Positions 46,890 through 54,815 of a stretch of DNA of 64,000 nt are shown here, one piece after another. Source of the DNA: Acidithiobacillus ferrooxidans ATCC 23270 (GTDB lineage: Bacteria > Pseudomonadota > Gammaproteobacteria > Acidithiobacillales > Acidithiobacillaceae); the NCBI RefSeq assembly GCF_000021485.1, contig NC_011761.1, forward strand, positions 2,896,501-2,960,500. The letters run 5' to 3'. Made by a program: the position numbers and the translations under genes. The notes beneath the pieces were generated by a model. It saw only the letters and a list, made by a program, of their open reading frames with translations, ran no database searches and was not told the DNA's origin. Each line of letters opens with the position of its first letter. Positions within the stretch are counted from its first letter, which is position 1.

Positions 46890-48316
46890 GGTGTATTCTC
46901 TCCCAAAGGCATGCCGACGGCCTGACTGAGCTGTGCCAGGGCAACATAACTGTTAACCAGATTCTGAATCAGGGTGTAGCGCGCCTGCGCCAGGGTGGAT
47001 TCGGCGAGGAGGACATCCTGAATGGTAGCCTGGCCGACGCGATACTGGGCCTGTACCACCTCCAGCGCCTTCCTGGCATTTTCCAGACCGCTCTGTGCGC
47101 CGGGGTAGGCCGCAACCGCGCCCTGGAAGTTGTGAAAATCCTGCCAGACCGTCGCTTCGGTGCTGCTGCGACTGGCCGCGAGGTTGGATTGGGCCTGATC
47201 CCTCAAGGCCTGCGTCTGGCGAATCTGATAATGGGTGTTGAAGCCGGTGAAGAGGGGTACGGTCAGGGTAAAACCCACGGTCCAGGTATCGCCGGGCAGA
47301 TAGCCGTTCTGAAAGGCGTAGCCGTAGGAACTGCTAACCCCCAGACTGGGCAGCCCGCTGGCCTCGGCGCTGCGGACATTGGCCTGGGCTACGGCGACTT
47401 GGGCCCGCGCCTGCTGCAAAGCGGGATTGGCGGCAAGGGCTGCTTGCATCAACGTCTCAGCGGCGCTGTGGAGTTGAGGCGGTTTCTGCCCCAGTTTGAG
47501 GGACGCTATCCTCAGCGAGGTCTGGGGACCCAGGTTCAGGGTGCTGGCCAGCAACCCTTCGCTGCTGCGCACGGTCTGGCGTTGCGCGGCGAGGGTGGAC
47601 TGCGCCTGCGCCATGGCGGCCCGGGCCTGATAGAGGGCGCCGATGGTGGCTTGCCCGGCACGATGCAGGACTTCGGCGGCCTCCAGGTTTTTCCGGTTTT
47701 CCGCAACGGTCTTTTCATCGGCCAGCAACAGGGATTGATTGCCGAGGAGCTGGTAATAGGCCTGCGCGACGCTGAAGGCCACGGCCTGGATGCTCTGGTT
47801 CTGGGTGAAGCCCGCCACCCATTCCTGGGCGCGGGCAGCATCCACCTTGGCGGCGCGCAGGCCAAAGTCCCACAGGGTGTAACTCAGGGTCAGATTGGGG
47901 TTGGCGCTGTTGCGTGCCGGCACCGTGAAGCCGATGGTGGAAACCGCCTGCCGACGACTGAAACCGGTATTGAGGGTGAGGCTGGGCAGCCAGGCGCTTT
48001 CCGCTATTCCCAGGCCGGCGGCCTGGGCGCGCAAACCATCCCAGGCGGCGGCGGTCTGCGGGTTGTGGGCGAGGGCATATGCGGTGAGTTGCGGCAGCGT
48101 CCAGACCTGGCCCTGCTCTGCCGCAGGGAGGGTTTGGGGCTTGGGGACTCCGGGGAGTCTGCGAGGCGCTGTCCACGCTTGGGCGGGGCTGGCGCTCATA
48201 CCGCTTTCGGTGTCCAGAGGGTCCGCCAGCCACGCTCCGACGCTGGCTTGCGCCAGCGCGCCTTGAGCCACACAGAAGACGGTACAGACAGCCAGCGAAA
48301 ACACTTTGGGGGGCAC
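46886..48316 (-). CDS. TolC-family outer-membrane efflux channel
   Basis: Protein of 476 residues with a signal peptide (VFSLAVCTVFCVAQGALAQ). Two OEP repeats of Gln- and Ala-rich helices follow: the first around TLPQLTAYALAHNPQTAAAWDGLRAQAAG, the second around ALAANPALQQARAQVAVAQANVRSAEASGLPSLGVSSSY. These build the trimeric barrel and periplasmic tunnel. The start is a GTG at 48316, fitting the signal peptide. The ATGA overlap with the adaptor gene shows that channel, adaptor and pump formed one operon before IS110 entered. Confidence 0.92.
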   Translation of the reverse strand: MPPKVFSLAVCTVFCVAQGALAQASVGAWLADPLDTESGMSASPAQAWTAPRRLPGVPKPQTLPAAEQGQVWTLPQLTAYALAHNPQTAAAWDGLRAQAAGLGIAESAWLPSLTLNTGFSRRQAVSTIGFTVPARNSANPNLTLSYTLWDFGLRAAKVDAARAQEWVAGFTQNQSIQAVAFSVAQAYYQLLGNQSLLLADEKTVAENRKNLEAAEVLHRAGQATIGALYQARAAMAQAQSTLAAQRQTVRSSEGLLASTLNLGPQTSLRIASLKLGQKPPQLHSAAETLMQAALAANPALQQARAQVAVAQANVRSAEASGLPSLGVSSSYGYAFQNGYLPGDTWTVGFTLTVPLFTGFNTHYQIRQTQALRDQAQSNLAASRSSTEATVWQDFHNFQGAVAAYPGAQSGLENARKALEVVQAQYRVGQATIQDVLLAESTLAQARYTLIQNLVNSYVALAQLSQAVGMPLGENTP

Positions 48317-48965
48317 GGCTCAGGCTCCTCGGCAGTGGAGCCGCCATTCTCCCGGAAAGCGGGATCATAAGGAAGATATGGGCGCCAAGGAAATTGTTGC
48401 AAAATGTTACAGCGGGCATGCTGGTAGGACAAGATCGCCCTTGGCTATGGACGGTGTGAGAGCGGCCGCAGGGAGTGGGTGCCTGAAGCGCGGCGGCAAC
48501 CGTCTTTGGCCTCTTGCGACATGCCTTGTCTACAGGCGACGGGGTGCTGTAGTACCTTGCGGAGCGAACGGCAGTGCCAGACTGATTGCAGACATTCAAC
48601 AGCGGAAAGCCAATGACATCATCCGACCCTCTGCCGCCATTCGCCCTCTTGACGCGAACGACGGCATCACAGCGTTTTCTGAATACCTGCCCCCACCGTA
48701 TTCATCGACCATCAAGGCAACCCCGCCAGCCCCAACTCTTCCAAAAGCCGATTATGCCGCTTCTTATCCATCTCCGACTCTTTGAGTAACGGCGCGATCG
48801 CAGCCTGAGTGGCCTGGCAGTCATGCTCCGGCCCTTGCTCTGCTGTGCTCACCTATCGGGAGATGTTCGGGTTATAACCGTTTCTCCCATCTCCTGAATG
48901 GCTACCGAATGAGCTAGGCGGTCCTCTTCTTGGCCTTTGATGACTATACCGTGCCGCCCAAAGAA
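48317..48965. other. Intergenic accessory region without a confident gene
   Basis: About 650 bases separate the efflux operon from the YaiI gene. No RNA gene, repeat or recognisable protein was found by reading all frames, apart from one small minus-strand frame listed separately. On the minus strand just upstream of that frame, codons for a further short peptide (ending AIQEMGETVITRTSPDR) suggest decayed coding DNA. Confidence 0.4.
48712..48852 (-). CDS. Possible small protein of 46 residues
   Basis: A minus-strand frame from a GTG at 48852 encodes 46 residues ending KKRHNRLLEELGLAGLP, charged and probably helical. The composition looks protein-like (acidic N-terminal half, basic centre), but the ribosome site is weak and I recognise no family. 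It could be the tail of a decayed larger gene. Confidence 0.25.
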   Translation of the reverse strand: MSTAEQGPEHDCQATQAAIAPLLKESEMDKKRHNRLLEELGLAGLP

Positions 48966-49409
48966 TCATGCGCGGACCAGTAGCTGGTCCAGTGCATTCG
49001 CAAATGCCTGGCGGTCCGCTTGGCTCAGGGCAGCGGGGCCACCAGTGCGCACGCCGGAGTCCCGGAGTTGCTCCATCATGTCACGAATCCGCAGGCGCTC
49101 GTGAATGGTTTCGGGGGAATAACGCTCCCCGCGCGGGCTGAGGGCATGGCTGTTTTTTTCTAGCACGGCGGCGGCCAGCGGAATATCGGCGGTGATTACC
49201 AGATCACCCGCTACGATGTGCCGAACGATTTCCTCATCGGCCACATCAAAGCCCCTCGGCACGACCACAGTGCGGATATAGGCGGAGCGGTGTACGCGCA
49301 GAGCTTGATTGGCTACCAGGGTCAAGGGCAGTTTCAGACGATCGCTGGCGCGATACAAAATGTCTTTAATGACGTTGGGACAAGCGTCGGCATCAACCCA
49401 GATATGCAT
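48966..49409 (-). CDS. YaiI/YqxD family protein (DUF188)
   Basis: Protein of 147 residues. The start [18 protein letters not shown] and the later [28 protein letters not shown]-type block ([25 protein letters not shown]) define the family, which has a PIN-like fold with acidic residues resembling a nuclease centre. The cellular role is unknown. The C-terminus [26 protein letters not shown] is also typical. It is a single gene; its upstream region leads to the toxin-antitoxin pair on the other strand. Confidence 0.9.
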   Translation of the reverse strand: MHIWVDADACPNVIKDILYRASDRLKLPLTLVANQALRVHRSAYIRTVVVPRGFDVADEEIVRHIVAGDLVITADIPLAAAVLEKNSHALSPRGERYSPETIHERLRIRDMMEQLRDSGVRTGGPAALSQADRQAFANALDQLLVRA

Positions 49410-49576
49410 GTGACGGCTCTTAGGAATTTTTTGAGTGGGAACACCATGTCACAGATGTGACTTCCCGACAATGTGTGCCCCCACGGAGGGCATTCACCCG
49501 AGTCTCCCAAACGCCGACTAATTCAGTAATGTGGTGGCACAGATTCGATGCCGGATTGATCTTGGCATGGCACGAG

Positions 49577-49596
49577 ACCATAATGATCATTATGGT
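49577..49596. promoter_or_regulatory. Perfect 20-bp palindrome, likely operator of the Phd/PIN pair
   Basis: ACCATAATGATCATTATGGT is its own reverse complement. It lies 17 bases before the antitoxin ATG and overlaps the expected promoter area. Phd/YefM antitoxins bind such palindromes with their N-terminal domain to repress their own operon, so this is the natural autoregulatory site. Direct evidence is the symmetry; binding is inferred. Confidence 0.6.
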
Positions 49597-49612
49597 TAAT
49601 GAGGGTGATGCC

Positions 49613-49906
49613 ATGATTACGGAAACCAACGCGGTCAATTTTCGCCAGAACCTGGGAGAAATGCTCAACCAGGTGCAGTATCGCCACGACAGCGTGATGA
49701 TTAACAAAGATGGGAAACCCGTTGCCGTGCTCATCGATGCTCGTCTTTTCGAGCGCATTCGCCGGATGCAGGGTCGCTTTGATGCGCTGTGCCAAAGGAT
49801 CGAAGCGGGATTTTCGCAAGTACCCGAATCTACAGGGATAGCGGAGATCGAGGCGGCCGTCGCTCAAGAACGGCGGGAATCGTCCATTTCCGCTGAGGAT
49901 CACTAA
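49613..49906 (+). CDS. Phd/YefM-family antitoxin
   Basis: Protein of 97 residues. MITETNAVNFRQNLGEMLNQVQYRHDSVMINKDGKPVAVLI is the DNA-binding Phd/YefM fold; the C-terminal part (RIEAGFSQVPESTGIAEIEAAVAQERRE) is the toxin-contacting tail, expected to be disordered without its partner. The ATG has GAGGGTGATG in front and follows a 20-bp palindrome. It ends 6 bases before the PIN toxin gene. The pair is a type II toxin-antitoxin module; Phd-type antitoxins with PIN toxins are a known combination. Confidence 0.87.
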   Translation: MITETNAVNFRQNLGEMLNQVQYRHDSVMINKDGKPVAVLIDARLFERIRRMQGRFDALCQRIEAGFSQVPESTGIAEIEAAVAQERRESSISAEDH

Positions 49907-49912
49907 CCGTTC

Positions 49913-50344
49913 ATGGCGGCATTGCGGGTGGTACTGGACACCAACGTGCTGCTTTCCGGCATAGCATACCCGGCCAGCGTGCCGGGCAAGATCCTGACCG
50001 CGTGGCGACATGCTTCCATCGAGGTACTGCTATCAGACTATATCCTCGATGAACTGCGCCGGGTACTGCCCCGTCTGGCGCACCGCCATGGGCTGACGGT
50101 GGCCGAGATGAGCGATCTGGTAGATATTCTGGCCATCCAAGCAGAACTGATCGCCCCATGGCCTGGGTTGGACCCGCACTTGCGCGACGACAAGGATCAA
50201 CCGGTGCTGCACACTCTGCTGGCCGCTCTCAAGACGTCTGGTGCTGACTACCTCATCACGGGAGACAAAGACCTTCTGGCGTTGGCTGATCGATATCCTA
50301 TAATCACCCCAATGGAATTCTGGCGGACGCATGGGGGAGTGTAA
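49913..50344 (+). CDS. PIN-domain toxin (putative ribonuclease)
   Basis: Protein of 143 residues of the PIN toxin subgroup typified by MAALRVVLDTNVLLSGIAYP. The four acidic residues of the Mg2+ site are Asp in VVLDTNV, Glu in ILDELRRVL, Asp in LRDDKDQPVL and Asp in YLITGDKDLLAL. PIN toxins cut tRNA, rRNA or mRNA; the target here is unknown. It is translated directly after its antitoxin. All catalytic residues are present, so it appears functional. Confidence 0.9.
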   Translation: MAALRVVLDTNVLLSGIAYPASVPGKILTAWRHASIEVLLSDYILDELRRVLPRLAHRHGLTVAEMSDLVDILAIQAELIAPWPGLDPHLRDDKDQPVLHTLLAALKTSGADYLITGDKDLLALADRYPIITPMEFWRTHGGV

Positions 50345-50640
50345 CTCCGTGAATAGGCGGTTAGCGCTGCCCTGCCGCCGTTGAGCCCTGATGGTCGGCA
50401 GCAGACTGTAAGCGGACATTGGATTCGGCTAGAATGACCTAACTCGTGACCGGCATGAAATTGTGAAATTCACTGCTTTGTCTCATGTTTTATCGCGAGC
50501 GAAAACGTCAAAAAATCAATTTGATAGGGTTTTTATGGCAACAGAAACATGAGGCACACTGACGCATTGTGTCCTAACCCACAGGAAGGTCATCCAATAT
50601 TATGTGACATACCCCCTTGTTATGCTGCACCGACGTAGCA
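50345..50640. other. Spacer between the toxin-antitoxin pair and the GHKL-protease cassette
   Basis: About 300 bases, AT-richer in the second half (50455-50545). A GTTGAGC matching the GTTRRRY end of attC sites occurs at about 50380, but no paired left arm at a suitable distance was found, so the upstream border of the cassette is not fixed. No coding frame is credible. The promoter of the downstream gene is expected here but not clearly recognisable. Confidence 0.35.
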
Positions 50641-52176
50641 ATGAAGAAATTTGACCTGAACATCGACCGCATGCTTGAAAACTGGGATGCATTCCATGCC
50701 ATTCGGGAAATCATTGCCAACGCGCTCGACGAGCAGATATTGACTGGCACGCGGGAAATTGCCATCTCCCGCGACGGCGACGGTCAGTGGCGCATCAGAG
50801 ACTTCGGCCGTGGCCTCCGGCACGAGCACTTCACGATGAACGAGAATCAGGAAAAGCTTGACCATCCCGGCCTCATCGGAAAGTTCGGCGTGGGCTTGAA
50901 GGACGCTCTGGCCACATTCGACCGCTTGGGCATCGAGACTCGCATCCGCTCCAAGTTCTGCGATGTCGCCTTCGACCGCTCCGAGAAGCATGATTTCTCT
51001 GATGTCATCACACTGCACGCCTGCATCTCCGATCCGTCCGATCCTGCATTCGTCGGAACCGAATTCATCCTGAAAGGTTGTTCTATTGAGGACATCGAGA
51101 AGGCGAAGCGTCTGTTCTTGAGGTTCTCCGGCGAGGAACGCCTAGAAGAAACCCAATACGGACAAGTCCTGCGGAAAGCAGGCAAGGTCTCCTTCATTTA
51201 CATCAACGGCATTCGCGTCGCCGAAGAGGAAAACTTCCTGTTCTCCTACAACATCACTTCGCTGACGGCCGCCATCAAGAAGGCTCTCAATCGCGAAAGG
51301 ACCAATGTCGGGAGGGTCGCCTACTCTGACCGGGTGAAGTCCATCCTGCTCGCTTCCTCTTCGAAAGCAGTCGCCAAGGCTCTCGTCGATGACCTCGGCA
51401 ACTTCGGAGGCGGCACGCTGCATGATGAGATGAAATGGACGGATGTCTCGGTGCATGCGTCGAAGATCACCAACGCATTGGGAAATGTCCTGTTCCTAAC
51501 GGATGAGGAGATTATGAATGCTCCGCGTTTCGTCGAGGAGGCTCGGGCGAGCGGGCGGCAGATCATCACGATCCCGAGCACCGTCAAAGAGAAGCTGTCG
51601 GGACAGGTCGATATGGAAGGCAACACGATACAGGATTTGGGCAATTTCGTTTCCGAGAGGAACGATTGCTTCGAGTTCAAATTCGTCCCGCCCGAAAAGC
51701 TCGTGCAGGCCGAAAGATCGGTATTCAACATGACCGGAAGGCTTGCCGATCTCATCGGAGGGCTTCCTTCGAGGGTTCAATCGGTGAAGATTTCGGAGAC
51801 GATGCGCCCCGAGACCGGAAGCTTCTCGGAAGCCTGCGGGCTTTGGACTGGCATGGAAATCATCATCAAGCGTAGCGAGCTCGCTTCCGTCGAGAGCTAT
51901 GCCTCCACTTTGCTCCACGAGATCGCTCACGCCCGAAGCGGAGAAACCGACATCACTATCGGTTTCGAGCATGAGTTGACCTCGCTTCTTGGGATGGTCG
52001 CGTCTAAAGTGCTACGCAGAGCTTCCGCCGACACCCAATTGCTGCAAGAGCCGACAAAGGCTCGAACCCCTGAAATCCGGGCCGCATCGCGGCAGCCACA
52101 AGCAGCGAGCCGTGACCCCGCTCCCGCGAAGAAGGCTGGGTTCTGGGCTAGGTTGTTAGGCAATCCTTCAAGGTGA
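50641..52176 (+). CDS. GHKL ATPase domain fused to an HEIAH metallopeptidase-like domain
   Basis: Protein of 511 residues of unknown function. The N-terminal third has the Bergerat ATP-binding fold. The N-box is EIIANALDE (residues 23-31), the G1 motif is DFGRG (54-58), the G2-like loop is GKFGVGLK (80-87) and GTEF stands at 139-142; this resembles Hsp90/MutL/MORC-type ATPases rather than a kinase. A middle region without known signature follows. Near the C-terminus LLHEIAHARSG (425-434) is an HExxH zinc site, with a possible third ligand in the FEHEL segment (442-446). A Pro- and Ala-rich linker leads to a basic aromatic tail (KKAGFWARLLG). The gene is directly followed by an attC-like site, so it is probably an integron cassette. 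ATP-controlled proteolysis, possibly in defence, is a hypothesis. Confidence 0.78.
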   Translation: MKKFDLNIDRMLENWDAFHAIREIIANALDEQILTGTREIAISRDGDGQWRIRDFGRGLRHEHFTMNENQEKLDHPGLIGKFGVGLKDALATFDRLGIETRIRSKFCDVAFDRSEKHDFSDVITLHACISDPSDPAFVGTEFILKGCSIEDIEKAKRLFLRFSGEERLEETQYGQVLRKAGKVSFIYINGIRVAEEENFLFSYNITSLTAAIKKALNRERTNVGRVAYSDRVKSILLASSSKAVAKALVDDLGNFGGGTLHDEMKWTDVSVHASKITNALGNVLFLTDEEIMNAPRFVEEARASGRQIITIPSTVKEKLSGQVDMEGNTIQDLGNFVSERNDCFEFKFVPPEKLVQAERSVFNMTGRLADLIGGLPSRVQSVKISETMRPETGSFSEACGLWTGMEIIIKRSELASVESYASTLLHEIAHARSGETDITIGFEHELTSLLGMVASKVLRRASADTQLLQEPTKARTPEIRAASRQPQAASRDPAPAKKAGFWARLLGNPSR

Positions 52177-52185
52177 CGTAATGAT

Positions 52186-52253
52186 GCCAAACCCATCATT
52201 CCACCGGGCCTGCGCAAAAAAGCCGCGTAGGCCCGTGAATTCAGGCGTTAGTC
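52186..52253 (+). repeat. attC-like integron recombination site 1
   Basis: Ten bases after the stop of the GHKL gene. Outer boxes are GCCAAAC (52186) and GTTAGTC (52247), each one base off the RYYYAAC/GTTRRRY consensus but with the essential AAC/GTT kept. The arms pair through CGGGCCT and AGGCCCG, and the right side reads TTCAGGCGTTAG as in classical cassette attC sites. Length is 68 bases. Position right behind a gene stop is what a cassette requires. Confidence 0.62.
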
Positions 52254-52397
52254 ACTTACGTTGATTAACAAATCATCGTGAATACCAAATAGTCATTGAA
52301 ATAAACGGCACAATAAAAATCTGCACGACTATGGATTAGACATTGACACGGCCGTTAAACCGTCTAATCACTGAGTTGGAGGTGATGAAAGCTAAGA

Positions 52398-52691
52398 TTG
52401 GCCATACTAGCTGAAGATTGGGATACAGACGATCTTTTTGACAAATGGATTTCGCCAAAACAATCGGAGAATGATATAGTGAAATATATAACAGAAGCAC
52501 AACTAACTGAACATATCAATCAACAGTTGAGCAAATATAAATGCTCTATATCTAAAATTAGCAAAATAACCTGCATCGACAACAAAGGTAAAAACTGGAC
52601 AGCCTCATTAACTTGTAGTGATGAACAAATAAAAGATGAATCGTTTGAAATTGTAAATAAATTTAAAGAAAGTTATTCAGCTGTATGGTAG
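52398..52691 (+). CDS. Hypothetical small AT-rich protein
   Basis: Protein of 97 residues, acidic at the start (EDWDTDDLFDKWISP) and Lys-rich later, without signal peptide or membrane helix. I recognise no family. The start is uncertain: a TTG at 52398 is used here, with GGAGG somewhat far upstream; an ATG next to that GGAGG is in another frame and stops after nine codons, so a frameshift near the start is possible. Base composition is much more AT-rich than the rest of the window, indicating transfer. Its end overlaps the next gene by 7 bases. Confidence 0.5.
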   Translation: MAILAEDWDTDDLFDKWISPKQSENDIVKYITEAQLTEHINQQLSKYKCSISKISKITCIDNKGKNWTASLTCSDEQIKDESFEIVNKFKESYSAVW

Positions 52692-53125
52692 CTTTTCGTT
52701 ATTTAGTGATCGTTATAACCGCTCTAGCTCTTGCAGGGTGCGGAGGTTCTAGATCTTCTGGTAATAACTATATTAATGCTAACACAAATGCGCGTAACAC
52801 CTCTCATATCATTACAAACATTCAAGCCAAAAATTTATTAAGATCAGCCCTGCATGGTAATAATATTAGCCTTCATAAACTTAAGGTATATGCTCACGAT
52901 CGAAATAAATATGCTGAAATGTGGCTAGGTCAATACTATTTCCTTAGAAGGGATTATGATGAAACATACTACTGGTACAGAAAATCAGCCAGACAAGGTG
53001 ATTCATATGCGTATTTAGGTTTATTTGATCTTTATTCACACGGTCAAGGAGTTACTCAAAACATGGGGAAGGCCGAACAGTGGCTTAAAAGAGGCATGTT
53101 AGCTAGTGAACACTCCACCGGCTAA
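52685..53125 (+). CDS. Sel1-repeat lipoprotein
   Basis: Protein of 146 residues with a lipoprotein signal (VIVITALALAGCGG, lipidation at Cys19). The second half has tetratricopeptide-like Sel1 repeats: KYAEMWLGQYYFLRRDYDETYYWYRKSARQGDSYAYLGLFDLY and GVTQNMGKAEQWLKRGM (read in two pieces). Sel1 proteins are adaptors for protein contacts. Like its neighbour the gene is strongly AT-rich. The pair lies between two attC-like sites, so it may be a cassette cargo. Function unknown. Confidence 0.75.
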   Translation: MVAFRYLVIVITALALAGCGGSRSSGNNYINANTNARNTSHIITNIQAKNLLRSALHGNNISLHKLKVYAHDRNKYAEMWLGQYYFLRRDYDETYYWYRKSARQGDSYAYLGLFDLYSHGQGVTQNMGKAEQWLKRGMLASEHSTG

Positions 53126-53457
53126 AGCCGGATCGGTCGGCACTACGGACGACTAGCGTACAATTTTTTCCGAATTCTGAAGGGACCATGATAATCCGTT
53201 CTCACAACCGACCGTTTTTGAGAGTCTTCGGCTGGTGATGGTTACCTCCTCATAGTTAATCAATGTGTTGCAATTCTCGAAAATCATGCTCAAAAATCGG
53301 TTACGTTTTCCCGCCATGATGACGAATTTTGAGAGCTTGCTGGCCAAGTCCCCGAACGTCCGCTCCCGCCCGGTCCTGGGCTTGGGCGCCGATAGCCCGA
53401 ATTCGCCAAGAGAGATGAAAAGATATTTCTAGGGGGAATCGTTCAAAAACCGGGCTC
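53126..53457. other. Noncoding or decayed stretch within the cassette region
   Basis: About 330 bases between the Sel1 gene and attC-like site 2. It begins with a short hairpin (CCGGCT and AGCCGG around AA) overlapping the gene end. A 64-codon minus-strand frame at 53153-53347 has no ribosome site or recognisable domain and is not called as a gene. The rest shows no repeat or RNA. Confidence 0.4.
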
Positions 53458-53520
53458 GTCCAACAACCGGCTCAGATCGTGGCTCGCTTCGCGATCACGA
53501 TCTAACCTTAATCGTTAGGC
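53458..53520 (+). repeat. attC-like integron recombination site 2
   Basis: A 63-base imperfect palindrome. Outer boxes GTCCAAC (53458) and GTTAGGC (53514) fully match RYYYAAC and GTTRRRY. Inside, AGATCGTG pairs with CACGATCT and then TCGC with GCGA around a TTC loop. The CGCTTCGCG core and the right end closely resemble the classical aadA-type attC in the plus orientation. This is the stronger of the two sites. No integron integrase gene is in the window. Confidence 0.75.
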
Positions 53521-53528
53521 ACCGCAGG

Positions 53529-53747
53529 TCAGAATTCTACGGCGTACGTAATTGCGTCACTTTTCTTGAAAACCTCAAGCGCGAATGGTGTTGACCATGT
53601 GTATAGGTCGTGGATTGAGTAGTCCTTGCCTGGAGTTGCGCCAGCTTCAATTAGCGAATGCTCCATGTTCTTGGCCATGATAAGAAGAAGATCTTCTAGG
53701 GTGCTGGGATCTGCTTTGTCGACTTGGCGAAGAAGTTGTGTAGTCAT
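53529..53747 (-). CDS. Hypothetical protein of 72 residues
   Basis: Begins MTTQLLRQVDKADPSTLEDL with AAGGAGC at the right distance before the ATG; an in-frame upstream extension has no ribosome site. The protein is soluble, acidic and probably helical at first, then ends with mixed aromatic residues (YTWSTPFALEVFKKSDAI). No family recognised. It ends 9 bases from attC-like site 2, on the opposite strand to the cassette genes; it may be a cassette in reverse orientation or the next cassette. Confidence 0.55.
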   Translation of the reverse strand: MTTQLLRQVDKADPSTLEDLLLIMAKNMEHSLIEAGATPGKDYSIHDLYTWSTPFALEVFKKSDAITYAVEF

Positions 53748-54260
53748 AAGTGCTCCTTGATGGCTAACGTGAATACAACTGCAGCTGGTTAGCAGCATAA
53801 CACCCGACGTTACTCTATAACATTTCTGGATCTCCTCGGCTACAACCATCCTACTTTTTTCGTTCTACACCAATCCACCCAAATTTGAACGTCCGCTTCA
53901 GCTGCATACCTGCCACTGGAGATAAAGAGCATACCGGGGGGCGGAGAACCTGCGAGACGTCAGGATCAGACTTTTTGCTTAGGAAAGTCGTTTATAATTT
54001 TTTTGACATAATGATCCATGGTGAAACCTTTTTGTTACTCGACAGGTGGCTCTGTTCATTTTGCATTGGGAGTACCGCGCAATCCCATATAGGGTTGCTA
54101 TTCCTCAGGAGTGGACCGCCATGCGCGTCCATAGCGACAAGCAATCATCCACCATTCACAATTCTTGACACTTTGCCGCTGGCATCCGCCGCGGCGGCGC
54201 GCTAACTTGTCTGGCACGGAAAGGGTGCACCTTTCCCCCTGAGTGATGAGGAGCAGAGTA
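53748..54260. other. Intergenic region before the Spy-like gene
   Basis: About 500 bases. Near 53765 a six-base inverted repeat GCTAAC/GTTAGC with a 19-base centre precedes the small hypothetical gene; it is too short for a full attC. A perfect TTGACA occurs at 54165-54170 but no -10 stands at the right distance. A GGAAAGG/CCTTTCC hairpin is listed separately. No credible gene. Confidence 0.4.
54218..54236 (+). promoter_or_regulatory. Hairpin in the leader of the Spy-like gene
   Basis: GGAAAGG and CCTTTCC pair around a five-base GTGCA loop, 24 bases before the ATG and shortly before the ribosome site. In RNA it could affect translation or end a small upstream transcript (no T-run follows); in DNA it could be an operator for the response regulator encoded downstream. 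Only the symmetry is directly seen. Confidence 0.3.
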
Positions 54261-54815
54261 ATGTTAACATTCAAGCATGTAGTATCGGGATTGATGGTCG
54301 GAACGATGGCGCTGGCGGCAGTGCCTGCCTTTGCGGCAGTTGCAGAGACTCCGCCGGTCATGAATGGTGGCCCCATGGGACCGGGCATGATGCAAGGCCA
54401 TCCTTGTCCGGGGGGATGGCGGCATGGGCCCATGCGCAAGGGTGGTTGGATGCGGAACGCACCCGTGCCCATGCTGATGCCCATCGTCTGGCGGCATGCG
54501 GTGGACCTCAAGCTGACCCCCGCGCAGGAAACGGATCTGAAAAACTGGCGTGCCCAGCAGCTAAAGGAAATGCCCACCTGGCGTCAGAATATGCAGGTTC
54601 ACAACGCCGCGCTGCGTGATGCGCTTCTGAACGGTGAATCGGGCAGTGCCATCGTCCCCTTGCGGGAAGCGGTCCTCAAGGATCATGCCACGATGCTCGA
54701 ACACGGCATTCAGCAGGTGAATTATCTCCATAAGATACTGACGCCTGTGCAGTGGCAGAAAGCCACCGCGCTCTATAAGGAAATCGGGAGCAGGCGGGGA
54801 CCCTGGGGCAAGTAA
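54261..54815 (+). CDS. Spy/CpxP-like periplasmic protein (LTXXQ family)
   Basis: Protein of 184 residues with a signal peptide ending AVPAFA (about residue 25). A Met-, Gly- and His-rich stretch follows (GGPMGPGMMQGHPCPGGW), a possible metal-binding segment. Two copies of the LTxxQ motif typical of Spy and CpxP are LTPAQ (near residue 78) and LTPVQ (near residue 160) in a helical domain. These proteins are chaperones or stress sensors in the periplasm. The ATG follows GAGGAGC. It precedes the response regulator with no gap, so it is likely both target and modulator of that system, as CpxP is of CpxAR. Confidence 0.82.
   Translation: MLTFKHVVSGLMVGTMALAAVPAFAAVAETPPVMNGGPMGPGMMQGHPCPGGWRHGPMRKGGWMRNAPVPMLMPIVWRHAVDLKLTPAQETDLKNWRAQQLKEMPTWRQNMQVHNAALRDALLNGESGSAIVPLREAVLKDHATMLEHGIQQVNYLHKILTPVQWQKATALYKEIGSRRGPWGK

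Noticed and set aside
49448-49461. GTCACA-GA-TGTGAC inverted repeat resembling a CRP/FNR half-site pair
   Set aside because: The centre is only two bases, too short for a CRP or FNR site (six-base spacing), and no promoter lies at a useful distance.
50338-50386. Possible attC with GTGTAAC and GTTGAGC after the PIN toxin gene
   Set aside because: Only about 48 bases long and the arms do not pair in register; the left box breaks the consensus.
53153-53347. A 64-codon minus-strand frame in the cassette region
   Set aside because: No ribosome site, no domain and no coupling with neighbours; kept only as a note in the gap description.
53765-53800. GCTAAC/GTTAGC pair upstream of the 72-residue gene, considered as a third attC
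   Set aside because: Total span of about 31 bases is too short for an attC and there is no inner stem.
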